Below the pieces are notes generated by a model. That model was not told the DNA's origin, searched no databases, and was given only the letters and a program-made list of their open reading frames with translations. This document shows positions 46,919 through 55,456 of a stretch of DNA of 64,000 bases, piece by piece. This stretch comes from Verrucomicrobiota bacterium. Its GTDB lineage: Bacteria > Verrucomicrobiota > Verrucomicrobiia > Opitutales > Opitutaceae. Where the stretch lies: positions 124,001 to 188,000 of the forward strand of contig JAEYUW010000036.1 of assembly GCA_023432225.1 (NCBI GenBank). Direction: 5' to 3'. Both the position numbers and the translations under genes were made by a program. The stretch's first letter is position 1. The number at the start of each line of letters is the position of its first letter.

Positions 46919-49807
46919 ATGCCCGGATCTGTCGAACGTGAGGAAGCTCTCTTTGCCGCCGCGCTGGCGCAGCCGCCGCCGCTGCGCGCGGAATTCCTGC
47001 GCACCGCCGCAGGGGGCGACCTCGCGCTTGCCGCGCGCGTGCAGATGCTGCTCGCGCTGCACCCGCGCACGGAAGGATTCCTCGAGGAGACCGCGGGCGA
47101 GGCGGTCGCAGCGGCGCTCGGGCGTCCGCCGTTGGCCGGGGCGGCGGCGGACGACAGCCTGGTCGGCGAAACGATCGGCCCGTTTGCCGTTGTGGCGCGG
47201 CTGGGCGAAGGCGGCGTGGGCGTCGTGTATCGTGCCGAGCAGACGGGGCCGTTGCGTCGCACGGTGGCGTTGAAGGTGATCAAGCCCGGCATGGACACGC
47301 GCGAGGTGCTCGCGCGCTTCGACGCGGAGCGGCAGGCGCTGGCGTTGATGGACCATCCGGCGATCGCGCGGGTGTTCGAGGCTGGTGCGACGCCGCGCGG
47401 ACGGCCGTATTTTGCGATGGAACTGGTCGAGGGCGTGCCGCTGACCCGCTATTGCGACGAGCACGCGCTGCCGATCGCGGCGCGGCTCGAGCTGTTTCTC
47501 CAAGTTTGCCATGCCATCCAGCACGCGCACCAAAAAGGCGTCATCCATCGCGATCTGAAGCCCTCGAACATCCTGGTCGCGGTCGCTGATGGCGTGGCGC
47601 GGCCCAAGATCATCGATTTCGGCATCGCGAAGGCGACGGTCGGCGGAGCGCGTGCGCTGCCGGCGGTCACGGAGGTCGCGCAATTCGTCGGGACGCCCGG
47701 CTACATGAGTCCGGAGCAGGTGGCCGGCGACAGCGACCTCGACACGCGCAGCGACATCTACGCTCTCGGGGTCGTGCTGCACGAGCTGCTCACAGGGCGC
47801 ACGCCGCACGACAGCCCGAGCCTCGCCGATGTGTCGGAGTTGCGGCGTCGCATCCGCGAGGCCGAGGCGGCGCGGCCGTCGCTCTTCCTCTCGCGCTTGA
47901 GCGAGGAGGATCGCGGCACGATCGCGCTCGTGCGCAGCACGACGCCCGCGCGCCTGATCGGCGAGTTGCGCGGCGATCTCGACTGGATCGTGTTGCGCTG
48001 TCTCGAAAAGGACCGCGCCCGACGCTATGCCACGGCCAACGCGCTTGCGAGCGACCTGGTGCGTTACCAGCGCCACGAACCGGTCAGCGCGGCGGCTCCC
48101 AGTCGCGCGTATCGGTTTAAAAAATCCTTTCAGCGCAACCGGGCGGCCTACGCCGCCGGCGCGGTGGTGTTTGCGGCCTTGGTCGCCGCGACGGTGGTCA
48201 GTCGCACACAGGCCGTGCGCGCGCAGCACGCCGAGCGCGTCGCAGCGGAGCGAGCGCTGGCGGAGGCGGCCGCGCGCACGCGCGCCGAGCAGGCCGAGCG
48301 CGCCGCCGCCACCGAAGCCGCCGCCAGCCGGGCGCTCTCGGATTTTCTCCGGCAGGATTTGCTGGCGCAGGCCTCGCCGGACAATCAACGCGACCGCGAT
48401 CTGAAGCTGCGCACGGTGCTCGATCGTGCGGCCGGCCGCCTCGACGGGCGCTTTGTGGATCAGCCGCTGATCGAGGCGGCGGTGCGCGAGACGCTGGCGA
48501 GCACTTACATCGCTTTGGGCGAATTCTCCGCGGCGGAGCAGCAACTCGTGGCGGCGCGCGCACTGCACCGTCGCGCCAGCGGCGATGACAGCGAAGGCGC
48601 GTTGCGCACGGCGGGTCAACTCGCGCACGCGTTGCGCCTCCAAAGCCGCCTCCCGGAGGCAGCCGCGCTGGCCGCCGACACGCTCGCACGACTGCAGCGG
48701 ACCTTCGGTGCGGAGCACGCGCTCACGGTGCAGGTGCGCAACGCGCTGCAAGCCATTCTGCTCGGCCAGGGCAAATTCGCGGAGGCCGAACCGTTGTTGC
48801 GCCAATCAGTCGAGATCAGTCGCCGCACGCTCGGCGCGGAAGCGGCGGGCACGCTGATGGTCATGTCGAATCTCGCGCTGGCGCTGACGGAACTGGGGCG
48901 CCTCGATGAGGCGATCCGGCTCAGCGAGGAAACCATCGCGATCAAGAGCCGCGTGCTCGGCCCGGAACACCCGCAAACCTTGCCCACGATGATCAACCTG
49001 GCGGCCATCTATTGCATGGCGGGGCGGATGAATGAAGCGATTGCGCTCGGTGAGAAAGTGGTCGCGGTGCGCGGGCGAGTGCTCGGGCCGGAGCATCCGC
49101 AGACGCTCGGCGCGTCGGATATTCTGGCCGGCATCCACGTGCAGGCGGGGCGTTACGCCGCGGCCGCGGCCCTGCTGGACCGCACGTTGCCGGTCGAGGT
49201 CCGCGTGCTCGGCCCCGATCACGCGATCACGCTGGCGGGCTCGGTGGCGCGCGCGGGAATTTTTCTGGAGCAGGACGATTTCGACGCGGCGGCGCGACTG
49301 GCGGCGACGGCGCTGGAGCGACTGCGCCAACGTTTCGGGCCGGACCACGTGCAGACGTTCGATGCGCTGCTCATGCTCGCGCGCGCGCGGGCGGCGCAGA
49401 AAAACTGGGCGGAGGCCGACGCGTTGTTCGCGCAGGCGCGGCGGATCGGGCGCGCGTTTGGGCCCGCGATGCCGCGTGCGCTCGAGTTGGCCTATCGCGA
49501 AGCCAGCTTTCGGCTCGATGCGGCCCAGCCCGCCGAAGCGTTGCCGCTGTTTGCGCGGGTGTGGGAGCAACGGCGTCAAGCGGTGGGCGAGGAACACGCC
49601 GACACCTTGAGCGCCCGCCTCGGTTTGGGAGAGGCGCAATTGCGCACCGGTGATGTCGTCGCGGCCGCGGAGACGCTGCGGGCCTGTGTCGTGGCGCTCG
49701 GTCGCCTCCGCGAACGGATGCCGGACAACACCGCCGTGTCCGGCATGGCAACCCGGGCGCATCGCCTGCTCGCGGATCTCCCCGCGCCGGCGAGCCAGGC
49801 AAGATAA
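46919..49807 (+). CDS. Ser/Thr protein kinase with transmembrane segment and TPR repeats
   Basis: The 962-residue protein has a Hanks-type kinase domain (about 90-370). The P-loop is LGEGGVGVVYRAE, Lys 119 lies in VALKVIK, Asp 212 in HRDLKPSN and Asp 233 in DFG, so it should be active. GTPGYMSPEQV marks the activation segment. One membrane helix follows at ~409-430 (AAGAVVFAALVAATVV). The C-terminal ~500 residues are TPR units with the kinesin light chain-like pattern LGPEHPQTL and IKSRVLG. The first ~80 residues resemble a small helical adaptor. It forms a two-gene unit with the sigma factor upstream. Confidence 0.92.
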   Translation: MPGSVEREEALFAAALAQPPPLRAEFLRTAAGGDLALAARVQMLLALHPRTEGFLEETAGEAVAAALGRPPLAGAAADDSLVGETIGPFAVVARLGEGGVGVVYRAEQTGPLRRTVALKVIKPGMDTREVLARFDAERQALALMDHPAIARVFEAGATPRGRPYFAMELVEGVPLTRYCDEHALPIAARLELFLQVCHAIQHAHQKGVIHRDLKPSNILVAVADGVARPKIIDFGIAKATVGGARALPAVTEVAQFVGTPGYMSPEQVAGDSDLDTRSDIYALGVVLHELLTGRTPHDSPSLADVSELRRRIREAEAARPSLFLSRLSEEDRGTIALVRSTTPARLIGELRGDLDWIVLRCLEKDRARRYATANALASDLVRYQRHEPVSAAAPSRAYRFKKSFQRNRAAYAAGAVVFAALVAATVVSRTQAVRAQHAERVAAERALAEAAARTRAEQAERAAATEAAASRALSDFLRQDLLAQASPDNQRDRDLKLRTVLDRAAGRLDGRFVDQPLIEAAVRETLASTYIALGEFSAAEQQLVAARALHRRASGDDSEGALRTAGQLAHALRLQSRLPEAAALAADTLARLQRTFGAEHALTVQVRNALQAILLGQGKFAEAEPLLRQSVEISRRTLGAEAAGTLMVMSNLALALTELGRLDEAIRLSEETIAIKSRVLGPEHPQTLPTMINLAAIYCMAGRMNEAIALGEKVVAVRGRVLGPEHPQTLGASDILAGIHVQAGRYAAAAALLDRTLPVEVRVLGPDHAITLAGSVARAGIFLEQDDFDAAARLAATALERLRQRFGPDHVQTFDALLMLARARAAQKNWAEADALFAQARRIGRAFGPAMPRALELAYREASFRLDAAQPAEALPLFARVWEQRRQAVGEEHADTLSARLGLGEAQLRTGDVVAAAETLRACVVALGRLRERMPDNTAVSGMATRAHRLLADLPAPASQAR

Positions 49808-50033
49808 TCCGAAGCGCGGACCGGAAAAATCCGGCGAGGTTGAGCCGTTTCGATTTCTTCCTGCGCATAGAGAAGTGAACTGCCATGCCCACCGCCTATC
49901 CGAGTCCTTGCCGTGGCGCGGCGATGCCTGTCGAGACATCGTGCGTTCGGAGGAGGCCGGATGGCGGCCCGGCACGGCAACGGCCCGCACCTGCGGGGGC
50001 CGCTCACTGAACATAGGTCACGCCGGGGTAAAC

Positions 50034-50071
50034 GCGGGTGAGGCAGCTACGGCCTCACCCGCTTTCTTTTT
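50034..50071 (+). terminator. Strong terminator in a gene-free gap
   Basis: GCGGGTGAGGC (50034-50044) pairs with GCCTCACCCGC (50052-50062), followed by TTTCTTTTT. The gap 49808-50141 contains this hairpin and no gene I can support. It lies 227 bases past the kinase stop and 71 bases before the stress-protein start. It ends either the kinase transcript or an unannotated small RNA. Confidence 0.8.
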
Positions 50072-50141
50072 GCGAGGAACAAGCTCCGCGGGCATCGGAC
50101 ATATTCCCATCGGCCGCGTGCGGCGGCCGGACTTCTTCCGC

Positions 50142-50612
50142 ATGAAATCCGCTTCGAAATCCACCTCCGATGGCGTGCTCGGCCGGGTGCAACGCAGTTA
50201 TCCGCGCCTGCGACGCATTCTGGTGCCGCTCGATTTTTCCGGCCAATCCCGCCGCGCGTTGCGTTATGCGGCGCCGTTCGCGGCGCGCTTCGGGGCCCGC
50301 GTGGTGCTGCTCTATGTGATGGAAAAGCCGGCGCGCGACACCAAGGTCGCGGCCACCCGTCTGGCCGCTGCGCATCGGCGCCTGCGCGAGACCGCGCTCC
50401 AGTATTTGTCCGAGGAGCAGATCCACCAGACGATCGTGCGCGAGGGCAACGCCGCGCGGGAAATCATCGAGACGGCGCGCCTGCTGCAGGCGGATCTCGT
50501 GACGATCGCGGCGGAAAGCAGCGCGAGCTTGAGCCGGTTGTTCAAAGGCAGCACCGCACGCCGCGTGCTGCGGCTCGCGCCCTGTCCGGTGCTGACGGTG
50601 CGGAAAAACTGA
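50142..50612 (+). CDS. Universal stress protein (UspA family)
   Basis: The 156-residue protein has the Usp fold. RILVPLDFSGQSRRALRYAA is the first strand and helix, VVLLYVMEKPA the second strand, and IIETARLLQADLVTIAA the inner helix and strand. The ATP-binding end reads GSTARRVLRLAPCPVLTVR, where G-S-T-A-x-x-V fits nucleotide-binding members. A basic 25-residue N-terminal extension precedes the fold. The frame extends upstream to 49650, but across a terminator, so ATG 50142 is the real start. The role is a stress or energy-state response; no partner is nearby. Confidence 0.9.
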   Translation: MKSASKSTSDGVLGRVQRSYPRLRRILVPLDFSGQSRRALRYAAPFAARFGARVVLLYVMEKPARDTKVAATRLAAAHRRLRETALQYLSEEQIHQTIVREGNAAREIIETARLLQADLVTIAAESSASLSRLFKGSTARRVLRLAPCPVLTVRKN

Positions 50613-50674
50613 GGCAACAGCGGGGCGCGCGAAAAGAGGGCGCGCGCGATCGATCGCGGTCCGGTTCGTTTTTC

Positions 50675-50698
50675 GGCGGTCATAGACCGCCGCTACAG
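50675..50698. repeat. Single GTAG-type REP half, CGGCGGTC core
   Basis: GGCGGTCATAGACCGCCGCT followed by ACAG is intact. A degenerate partner may start at 50656. It lies between the stress protein and the permease gene. Confidence 0.8.
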
Positions 50699-50792
50699 CG
50701 GGGCTCGTGGAAGGGCGTTCGACGCTCTCGGGGACGAATTTCTGCAACCGCGCTGACCGGCCGTGGGTGTTTGGCGGCAACCCACGTTACCC

Positions 50793-53213
50793 ATGTTCTC
50801 CGACCTCCGCCTTTCCGTGCGGACTCTCGCGAAGAGTCCGCTGTTCTGTGTTGTCGCGATTATCACCCTCGGCCTCGGCATCGGGGTCAACACGGCGGTG
50901 TTCTCCATCGTCAACGCGATCCTGTGGCGCGGCCTGCCGTTTCCCGAGCAGGGACGCCTCCTCTCGGTCGTCGGTCGTAACGAGGCGGAGCCGCGCGACC
51001 GCTTCGGGATGTCATGGGCGGAGTTCGAGGAGTTCCGGCGGGAGCAAAAGTCGCTCGTCGACGTGGCGGTCTACGAGGACCGCACGACCACCCTGAGTGG
51101 ACCGGGCGGCGACCCGGAACGCATCGCCGGCACCGCGATGTCGGCCAGCGGCATGACCATGCTCCCCGGGCCACTCGCGCTTGGCCGCTGGTTCACCGCC
51201 GAGGAAGACAAGCCTGGCGCGGCGGGCACGATCGTGTTGTCGCACGCGCTGTGGACGAATCGCTTCAAGGCGGATCCCGCGATCATCGGACAAACCATCA
51301 AGGTGAACAGCGAGTGGACCACCGTGGTGGGCGTGGCCGCGGAGGGTTTCCGGTTTCCGGACGACGCGGGCGCCTTCGTGCCGATGCGCGAACTGCATTT
51401 GAAGGACAAGCGCGATGACCGCGGGCTGACGGTCTTCGGCCGGCTCAAGCCGGGTGTCACGCTCGCGCAGGCTCACGCGGAGATCGCGGCGTTCGGCGCG
51501 CAGCTGGCGAAAGATCACACTGAGGAGAATCGCGGCATCAATTTCGGCGCGCAGACGCTCTTCGATCGGTTTTCGGGCGACGAGGATCGGCAGCTGTTCG
51601 GCGTGATGCTGGCTGCGGTGCTGCTCGTGATGCTGATCGCCTGTGCGAATGTCGGCAATCTGCTGCTGGCGCGGTCCGCGGTGCGCGAAAAGGAACTCGC
51701 GGTGCGCGCCGCACTCGGCGCCGGCCGCGCGCGCGTCGTGCGGCTGCTGTTGACCGAGACGCTGCTGCTTTCGTTGGCGGGAGCTGCGCTCGGGTGCGGC
51801 ATCGCGTGGGGCAGTCTGGAGATTTTTCGGCGTGCCGTGGTGGATGCGCACCCGCCTTACTGGATGCGCTTCGAACTCGATGGCCCGGCGCTGCTCTACG
51901 CCATCGGCCTCGCGGGAGCGGCCTGCGTGCTGGCGGGACTTTATCCGGCGTGGCGCCACTCGCGGCCGGATCTTAACTCCGTGCTCAAGGACGCAGGGCG
52001 CGGCTCGACGAGCGCGGGCGTCGGACGTTTTGCGCGGATGATGATCGTCGGCGAGGTGGCGCTGTCGTGTCTGTTGCTCGTGCTCTCGGGGCTGACGATT
52101 CGCAGCGTGATCAAGACGCAGTCGCTGCCCATGGGCTTCACCACGACCGGCATCTTTTCGGGCCGCGTGGCCTTGCTCGATCGCGAGTATGACGACGTCG
52201 CGAAACAGAAACAGTTTTTCACGCGGCTGATCGAGCGGCTGCGGGAACGCGCGGAGATCGCGGATTTCACGATCAGCGACATGCAGCCGACGTGGGACAA
52301 CAGCCAGGCGATCCTGATCGAGGGCCGCGCCCCGGAGGCCGCGGGCAAACCGCCGCTCACTTCGAGCCTCAAGTCCGTCGCGCCGCATTTCTTCTCCACG
52401 CTCGGCATCGGTCTGCTGCAGGGGCGTGACTTCACCGACGCCGACACTGCGGAATCGACGCGCGTGGCGGTCGTGAGCACGGCGTTCGCGCAGAAATACT
52501 GGCCAAATCAAGACGCGCTTGGACGGCGCTTCCGCGCGGGCGCGGGCAAGCCGGGCGAAGACGAACACTGGCTGACGGTCGTGGGCGTCGTCACGCCGAT
52601 CATGGAAGGGCGCTTCAACTCGCAGCCCGGACCGCAGGCCTATGTGCCGTTCACGCAGGCGACGGACGTCCGGCGCATGACGGTGATGGCGAAGGCGCGC
52701 GGCGGCGATGCGGCGGCGCTCGCGCCGGTGTTGCGATCAGTGGTGCGCAGCCTGAATGACGATTTGCCGATCTATTTTGCGCAGACGCTCGACCAGATGC
52801 TCGAGGAAGCGCGTTTTGCGAAGCGGATCATCGCGTGGATTTTCGGCGTCTTCGGCGCCGTGGCGCTCGTGCTGGCCGGCGTCGGACTTTACGGCGTCAT
52901 GAGTTACTCGGTGGCGCAACGGACGTCGGAGATCGGCGTGCGCGTGGCGCTCGGCGCGACGCCGCGCGACGTGCTGGGGCTCGTGCTGCGCCAGAGCGGC
53001 TGGCAACTGGCGGTCGGACTCGTGCTCGGTCTCAGTGCGTCCTATTTCGCGGGGCAATTGCTGGCGGGTTTTCTCTACGCGGTCAGCCCACGCGATCCGG
53101 GAACCTTCATCGGCACGGTGATCGCGTTGGGCGCGGCCGGTGCGTTCGCGACGCTCGTGCCGGCGCTGCGGGCGTTGCGCGTGAATCCGGTCGTGGCGCT
53201 GCGCAACGAGTGA
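50793..53213 (+). CDS. ADOP-type ABC permease (MacB/FtsX-like)
   Basis: The 806-residue protein has the duplicated MacB_PCD plus FtsX design of the ADOP permeases, which are common in Acidobacteria and Verrucomicrobia and are usually orphan. The N-terminus reads LRLSVRTLAKSPLFCVVAII, then LGLGIGVNTAVFSIVNA. A periplasmic domain runs ~60-255. FtsX blocks lie near 270-430 (LLIACANVGNLLLARSAVRE, ELAVRAALGAGRARVVRLLL) and 700-800 (SEIGVRVALGATPRDVLGLV). It needs an ATPase that is not encoded here. It has its own transcription slot after a REP. Confidence 0.9.
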   Translation: MFSDLRLSVRTLAKSPLFCVVAIITLGLGIGVNTAVFSIVNAILWRGLPFPEQGRLLSVVGRNEAEPRDRFGMSWAEFEEFRREQKSLVDVAVYEDRTTTLSGPGGDPERIAGTAMSASGMTMLPGPLALGRWFTAEEDKPGAAGTIVLSHALWTNRFKADPAIIGQTIKVNSEWTTVVGVAAEGFRFPDDAGAFVPMRELHLKDKRDDRGLTVFGRLKPGVTLAQAHAEIAAFGAQLAKDHTEENRGINFGAQTLFDRFSGDEDRQLFGVMLAAVLLVMLIACANVGNLLLARSAVREKELAVRAALGAGRARVVRLLLTETLLLSLAGAALGCGIAWGSLEIFRRAVVDAHPPYWMRFELDGPALLYAIGLAGAACVLAGLYPAWRHSRPDLNSVLKDAGRGSTSAGVGRFARMMIVGEVALSCLLLVLSGLTIRSVIKTQSLPMGFTTTGIFSGRVALLDREYDDVAKQKQFFTRLIERLRERAEIADFTISDMQPTWDNSQAILIEGRAPEAAGKPPLTSSLKSVAPHFFSTLGIGLLQGRDFTDADTAESTRVAVVSTAFAQKYWPNQDALGRRFRAGAGKPGEDEHWLTVVGVVTPIMEGRFNSQPGPQAYVPFTQATDVRRMTVMAKARGGDAAALAPVLRSVVRSLNDDLPIYFAQTLDQMLEEARFAKRIIAWIFGVFGAVALVLAGVGLYGVMSYSVAQRTSEIGVRVALGATPRDVLGLVLRQSGWQLAVGLVLGLSASYFAGQLLAGFLYAVSPRDPGTFIGTVIALGAAGAFATLVPALRALRVNPVVALRNE

Positions 53214-53219
53214 AACAGA

Positions 53220-53408
53220 GTGGGGCCGGTCTTCGACCGGCCCAAAAACGCTCACGCGCGACCGAGTATCCGAAGCGCGCGATGGCGATGCGCGCGGTTG
53301 TTCGTGTGGGCCGGTTGGAAACCGGCCCTACTTTCGCGGCGTGGCTTGAAGTGGCGCGGGTGTCTCGCCTGCTTCGACGTTCGTTGCAGGCGGGGACGCC
53401 GGCGCTAC
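53220..53408. repeat. Two adjoining REP pairs, GGCCGGTC and GCAGGCG cores
   Basis: The first pair: GTGGGGCCGGTCTTCGACCGG (53220-53244) and GGGCCGGTTGGAAACCGGCC (53308-53331, ending CTAC). The second: GTGGCGCGGGTGTCTCGCCT at 53351-53372 with GCAGGCGGGGACGCCGGCGC at 53386-53408, ending TAC. The CTA at 53405-53407 is the TAG stop of the minus-strand gene. Confidence 0.8.
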
Positions 53409-54829
53409 TTTTCGCCGGCGCTGAACTCGACCCACGGCTGGCTCGGGCGGCTCTTCAGGATGCCGGCCATCCAGTCGTATTGCGGGTGCGCGGCGAGGAA
53501 TTGGTCCGCGTCGAACGCCACGCCGTCGGCGGAGCCCCAGCGGGCGGCGAACTTCATCTGCCTGGCCATCGCGGCGTCGACGACCTTCGCGTCGCACGTG
53601 CCCGCGGGCTTGAACGGCTCGCGGTGCGGATTGACGAATTGCGCGCCGAGGTCGCCGCGGGCGTTGAGGGCGAGCGCGGCAGGGCGGTCGGTGGTGTTGA
53701 AGCAGGCGTCGACGCAGTCGGCCTCGAACTCCTTCGCTTTCGCGAGGTCGATGCGGCCGACGTTGGCTTTCATGAGCTGTTTCCAGCGAACGCGGCGCGC
53801 GACGGGTGAAGTGCGGATGTCGGTGTCGCGCGTCTCCGTTTCGAGGCGGAGGATTTTCAGATTCTCGGCGATGTTGGAGCCGACGAAGTAGCCGTCCTTG
53901 GTGCGCTCGAAGCCGATGTATTTCAGGCCGAGTTCGAGGCGGATGATCTCGTTCGTGTTCACGTCGCCGACGAGCCAGGCGTTGGCGTAGCCGCCGTTGT
54001 TGCCGCGTTTCATGATCTCGCACCACTCGTCGATCGAGCCGGCGTCCTGCGTGGCGCGGCGAAAGCGGACGAATTCGGGAATGCCTTTTTCGGAGAAGCC
54101 CTTGAAGTTGCCGATCGTGGTCTCGCAGCCGACGAGGCCGGCGTCGGTGAGGAAAAAATCCGTGCCGCTGTGAATCCAGCCGGCCTGCGTCTGCATGAGG
54201 ATGCGGTGGCCGCGCGCCGGGACGACGTCGAGGACGACGTTGTAGAGCGCGAGCGTGAAGTCGGACATGGTGTTGTGGCCGAGCACGATTTTGCCGTCCC
54301 TCGTCATCTTGCCCGTCGCGATGAACGCGGAGCACATCTCCTTCGGCACGGTGACGACGGTGGCGCTGCCGGAGAACTTGCCTGCGACCTCGGGCCACCA
54401 GTAGCCGGTGGTTTCGATGGAGGCGTTGAGGGCGAGGATGTCGGCGTAGGTGGTGGACACGCCGGCAGCGTTCATGCCCTCGGCGATACCTTCCATCTCT
54501 TCGCGGCACTCGGCGTCGACGCCGGTGGCGATGAAGCCGTTGGTCTGCTCCTTGAGCCACGTCCAGTCGAAGCTGCTTGCGTGTTCCCAATCGGCGGCGG
54601 TGACGCGGATGCCCTCGGCGATCTCGCGCGCGAGCAAGTAGCCGTGTTGGAAGCCGCGTTCGCGCGGCTCGCCCTCGATGTGGAGATAAATCCAGCCCGC
54701 CTTTTCGTGGCGGTGCGCCTTGGCGAGCCAGGCTTTTTGTTGAGCGGTGAGTTCGGCGGCGGAGGCGGCGGTCAACGCGAGCGCGAGCGCCGCGAGAGTG
54801 ACGACGAAGCGAGGCAACATGCGCGGCAC
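53405..54829 (-). CDS. C45-type autoproteolytic Ntn hydrolase, phospholipase B-like
   Basis: The 474-residue protein has a signal peptide (about 1-24, ending AASAA). The predicted nucleophile is Cys 166 in MCSAFIATGKMTRDGKIVLG, the core motif of the C45/phospholipase B-like Ntn hydrolases. It is preceded by EMEGIAEGMNAAGVSTTYAD and followed by GHNTM. Maturation would be by self-cleavage before the Cys. Substrates in the family are acyl amides or phospholipids; here unknown. A second ATG lies at 54820. The stop TAG is part of a GTAG repeat head. The neighbours upstream on the same strand, 36 bases away, are two envelope proteins. Confidence 0.85.
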   Translation of the reverse strand: MPRMLPRFVVTLAALALALTAASAAELTAQQKAWLAKAHRHEKAGWIYLHIEGEPRERGFQHGYLLAREIAEGIRVTAADWEHASSFDWTWLKEQTNGFIATGVDAECREEMEGIAEGMNAAGVSTTYADILALNASIETTGYWWPEVAGKFSGSATVVTVPKEMCSAFIATGKMTRDGKIVLGHNTMSDFTLALYNVVLDVVPARGHRILMQTQAGWIHSGTDFFLTDAGLVGCETTIGNFKGFSEKGIPEFVRFRRATQDAGSIDEWCEIMKRGNNGGYANAWLVGDVNTNEIIRLELGLKYIGFERTKDGYFVGSNIAENLKILRLETETRDTDIRTSPVARRVRWKQLMKANVGRIDLAKAKEFEADCVDACFNTTDRPAALALNARGDLGAQFVNPHREPFKPAGTCDAKVVDAAMARQMKFAARWGSADGVAFDADQFLAAHPQYDWMAGILKSRPSQPWVEFSAGEK

Positions 54830-54865
54830 GCTACGAGGCGTGTTGAGGCAGGCGAAACAAAAGCG

Positions 54866-55456
54866 TCAAGCGGCCGTGCGCGGCTTGAGCTGGCGCGTGG
54901 TTTGCAGGACGGCGACCACGCAGAGTGTGAGCAGGCACACGATGGCCGTGTAGCGCAGGACGAGTTCGCGCCAGCGTTCGGAGAGTTGCTCGGGATTGGC
55001 CCACACTTTCGCAGCGTCGCCGGCGTAGGCGAGGATCAGGTGGCTGTGGCCCGACCGGTTCAGTTCGATGTGTTCCTGGCTGGCATACTGCCGGGCGTGC
55101 GGCGTCAGTTCGTCACCGCGGACGACAAGGCCGCCGTTGTAGGTTGCCGTCCAGCGTTCGAGGCGCGCTTGGTAGTCGAAAAAGAGCGCGCCGGTCGCGA
55201 TGAGCGCCGCCGCAGAGAAAATCAGCCAGGCGGAGGCCTTCTTCACGCGGCGACGAGTGACGAAGAACGCCACGGCGAGAAGCAGCGTGACGACGAACCG
55301 CGCGGCGTTGAAGCCGGTGTTGGTGGTTCCGAGCGTGAGATCGAGTGAGTTCGCGGGAGGCGGATAGACGAACGTGGAGAATAAGCTCAGCAACCACGCC
55401 GCGCCTTGGGCGAGTTCCAGCCAGTAGTTTTTCAGCCAGTCGACGGTTTTGCTCAT
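54866..55456 (-). CDS. Membrane protein of unknown function, second gene of envelope pair
   Basis: The 196-residue protein has three or four hydrophobic segments: about 13-32 (LELAQGAAWLLSLFSTFVY), 50-66 (FVVTLLLAVAFFV), 74-92 (WLIFSAAALIATGALFFDY) and 165-185 (YTAIVCLLTLCVVAVL). Between the last two is an external domain, ~95-160, with TPHARQYASQEHIELNRSGH. No family is recognised. Its ATG overlaps the stop of the upstream gene (ATGA), so the two proteins are made together and probably interact. Confidence 0.7.
   Translation of the reverse strand: MSKTVDWLKNYWLELAQGAAWLLSLFSTFVYPPPANSLDLTLGTTNTGFNAARFVVTLLLAVAFFVTRRRVKKASAWLIFSAAALIATGALFFDYQARLERWTATYNGGLVVRGDELTPHARQYASQEHIELNRSGHSHLILAYAGDAAKVWANPEQLSERWRELVLRYTAIVCLLTLCVVAVLQTTRQLKPRTAA

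Noticed and set aside
46190..48805. 871-residue open frame on the minus strand
   Set aside because: It is antisense to the sigma factor and kinase genes and has no domain.
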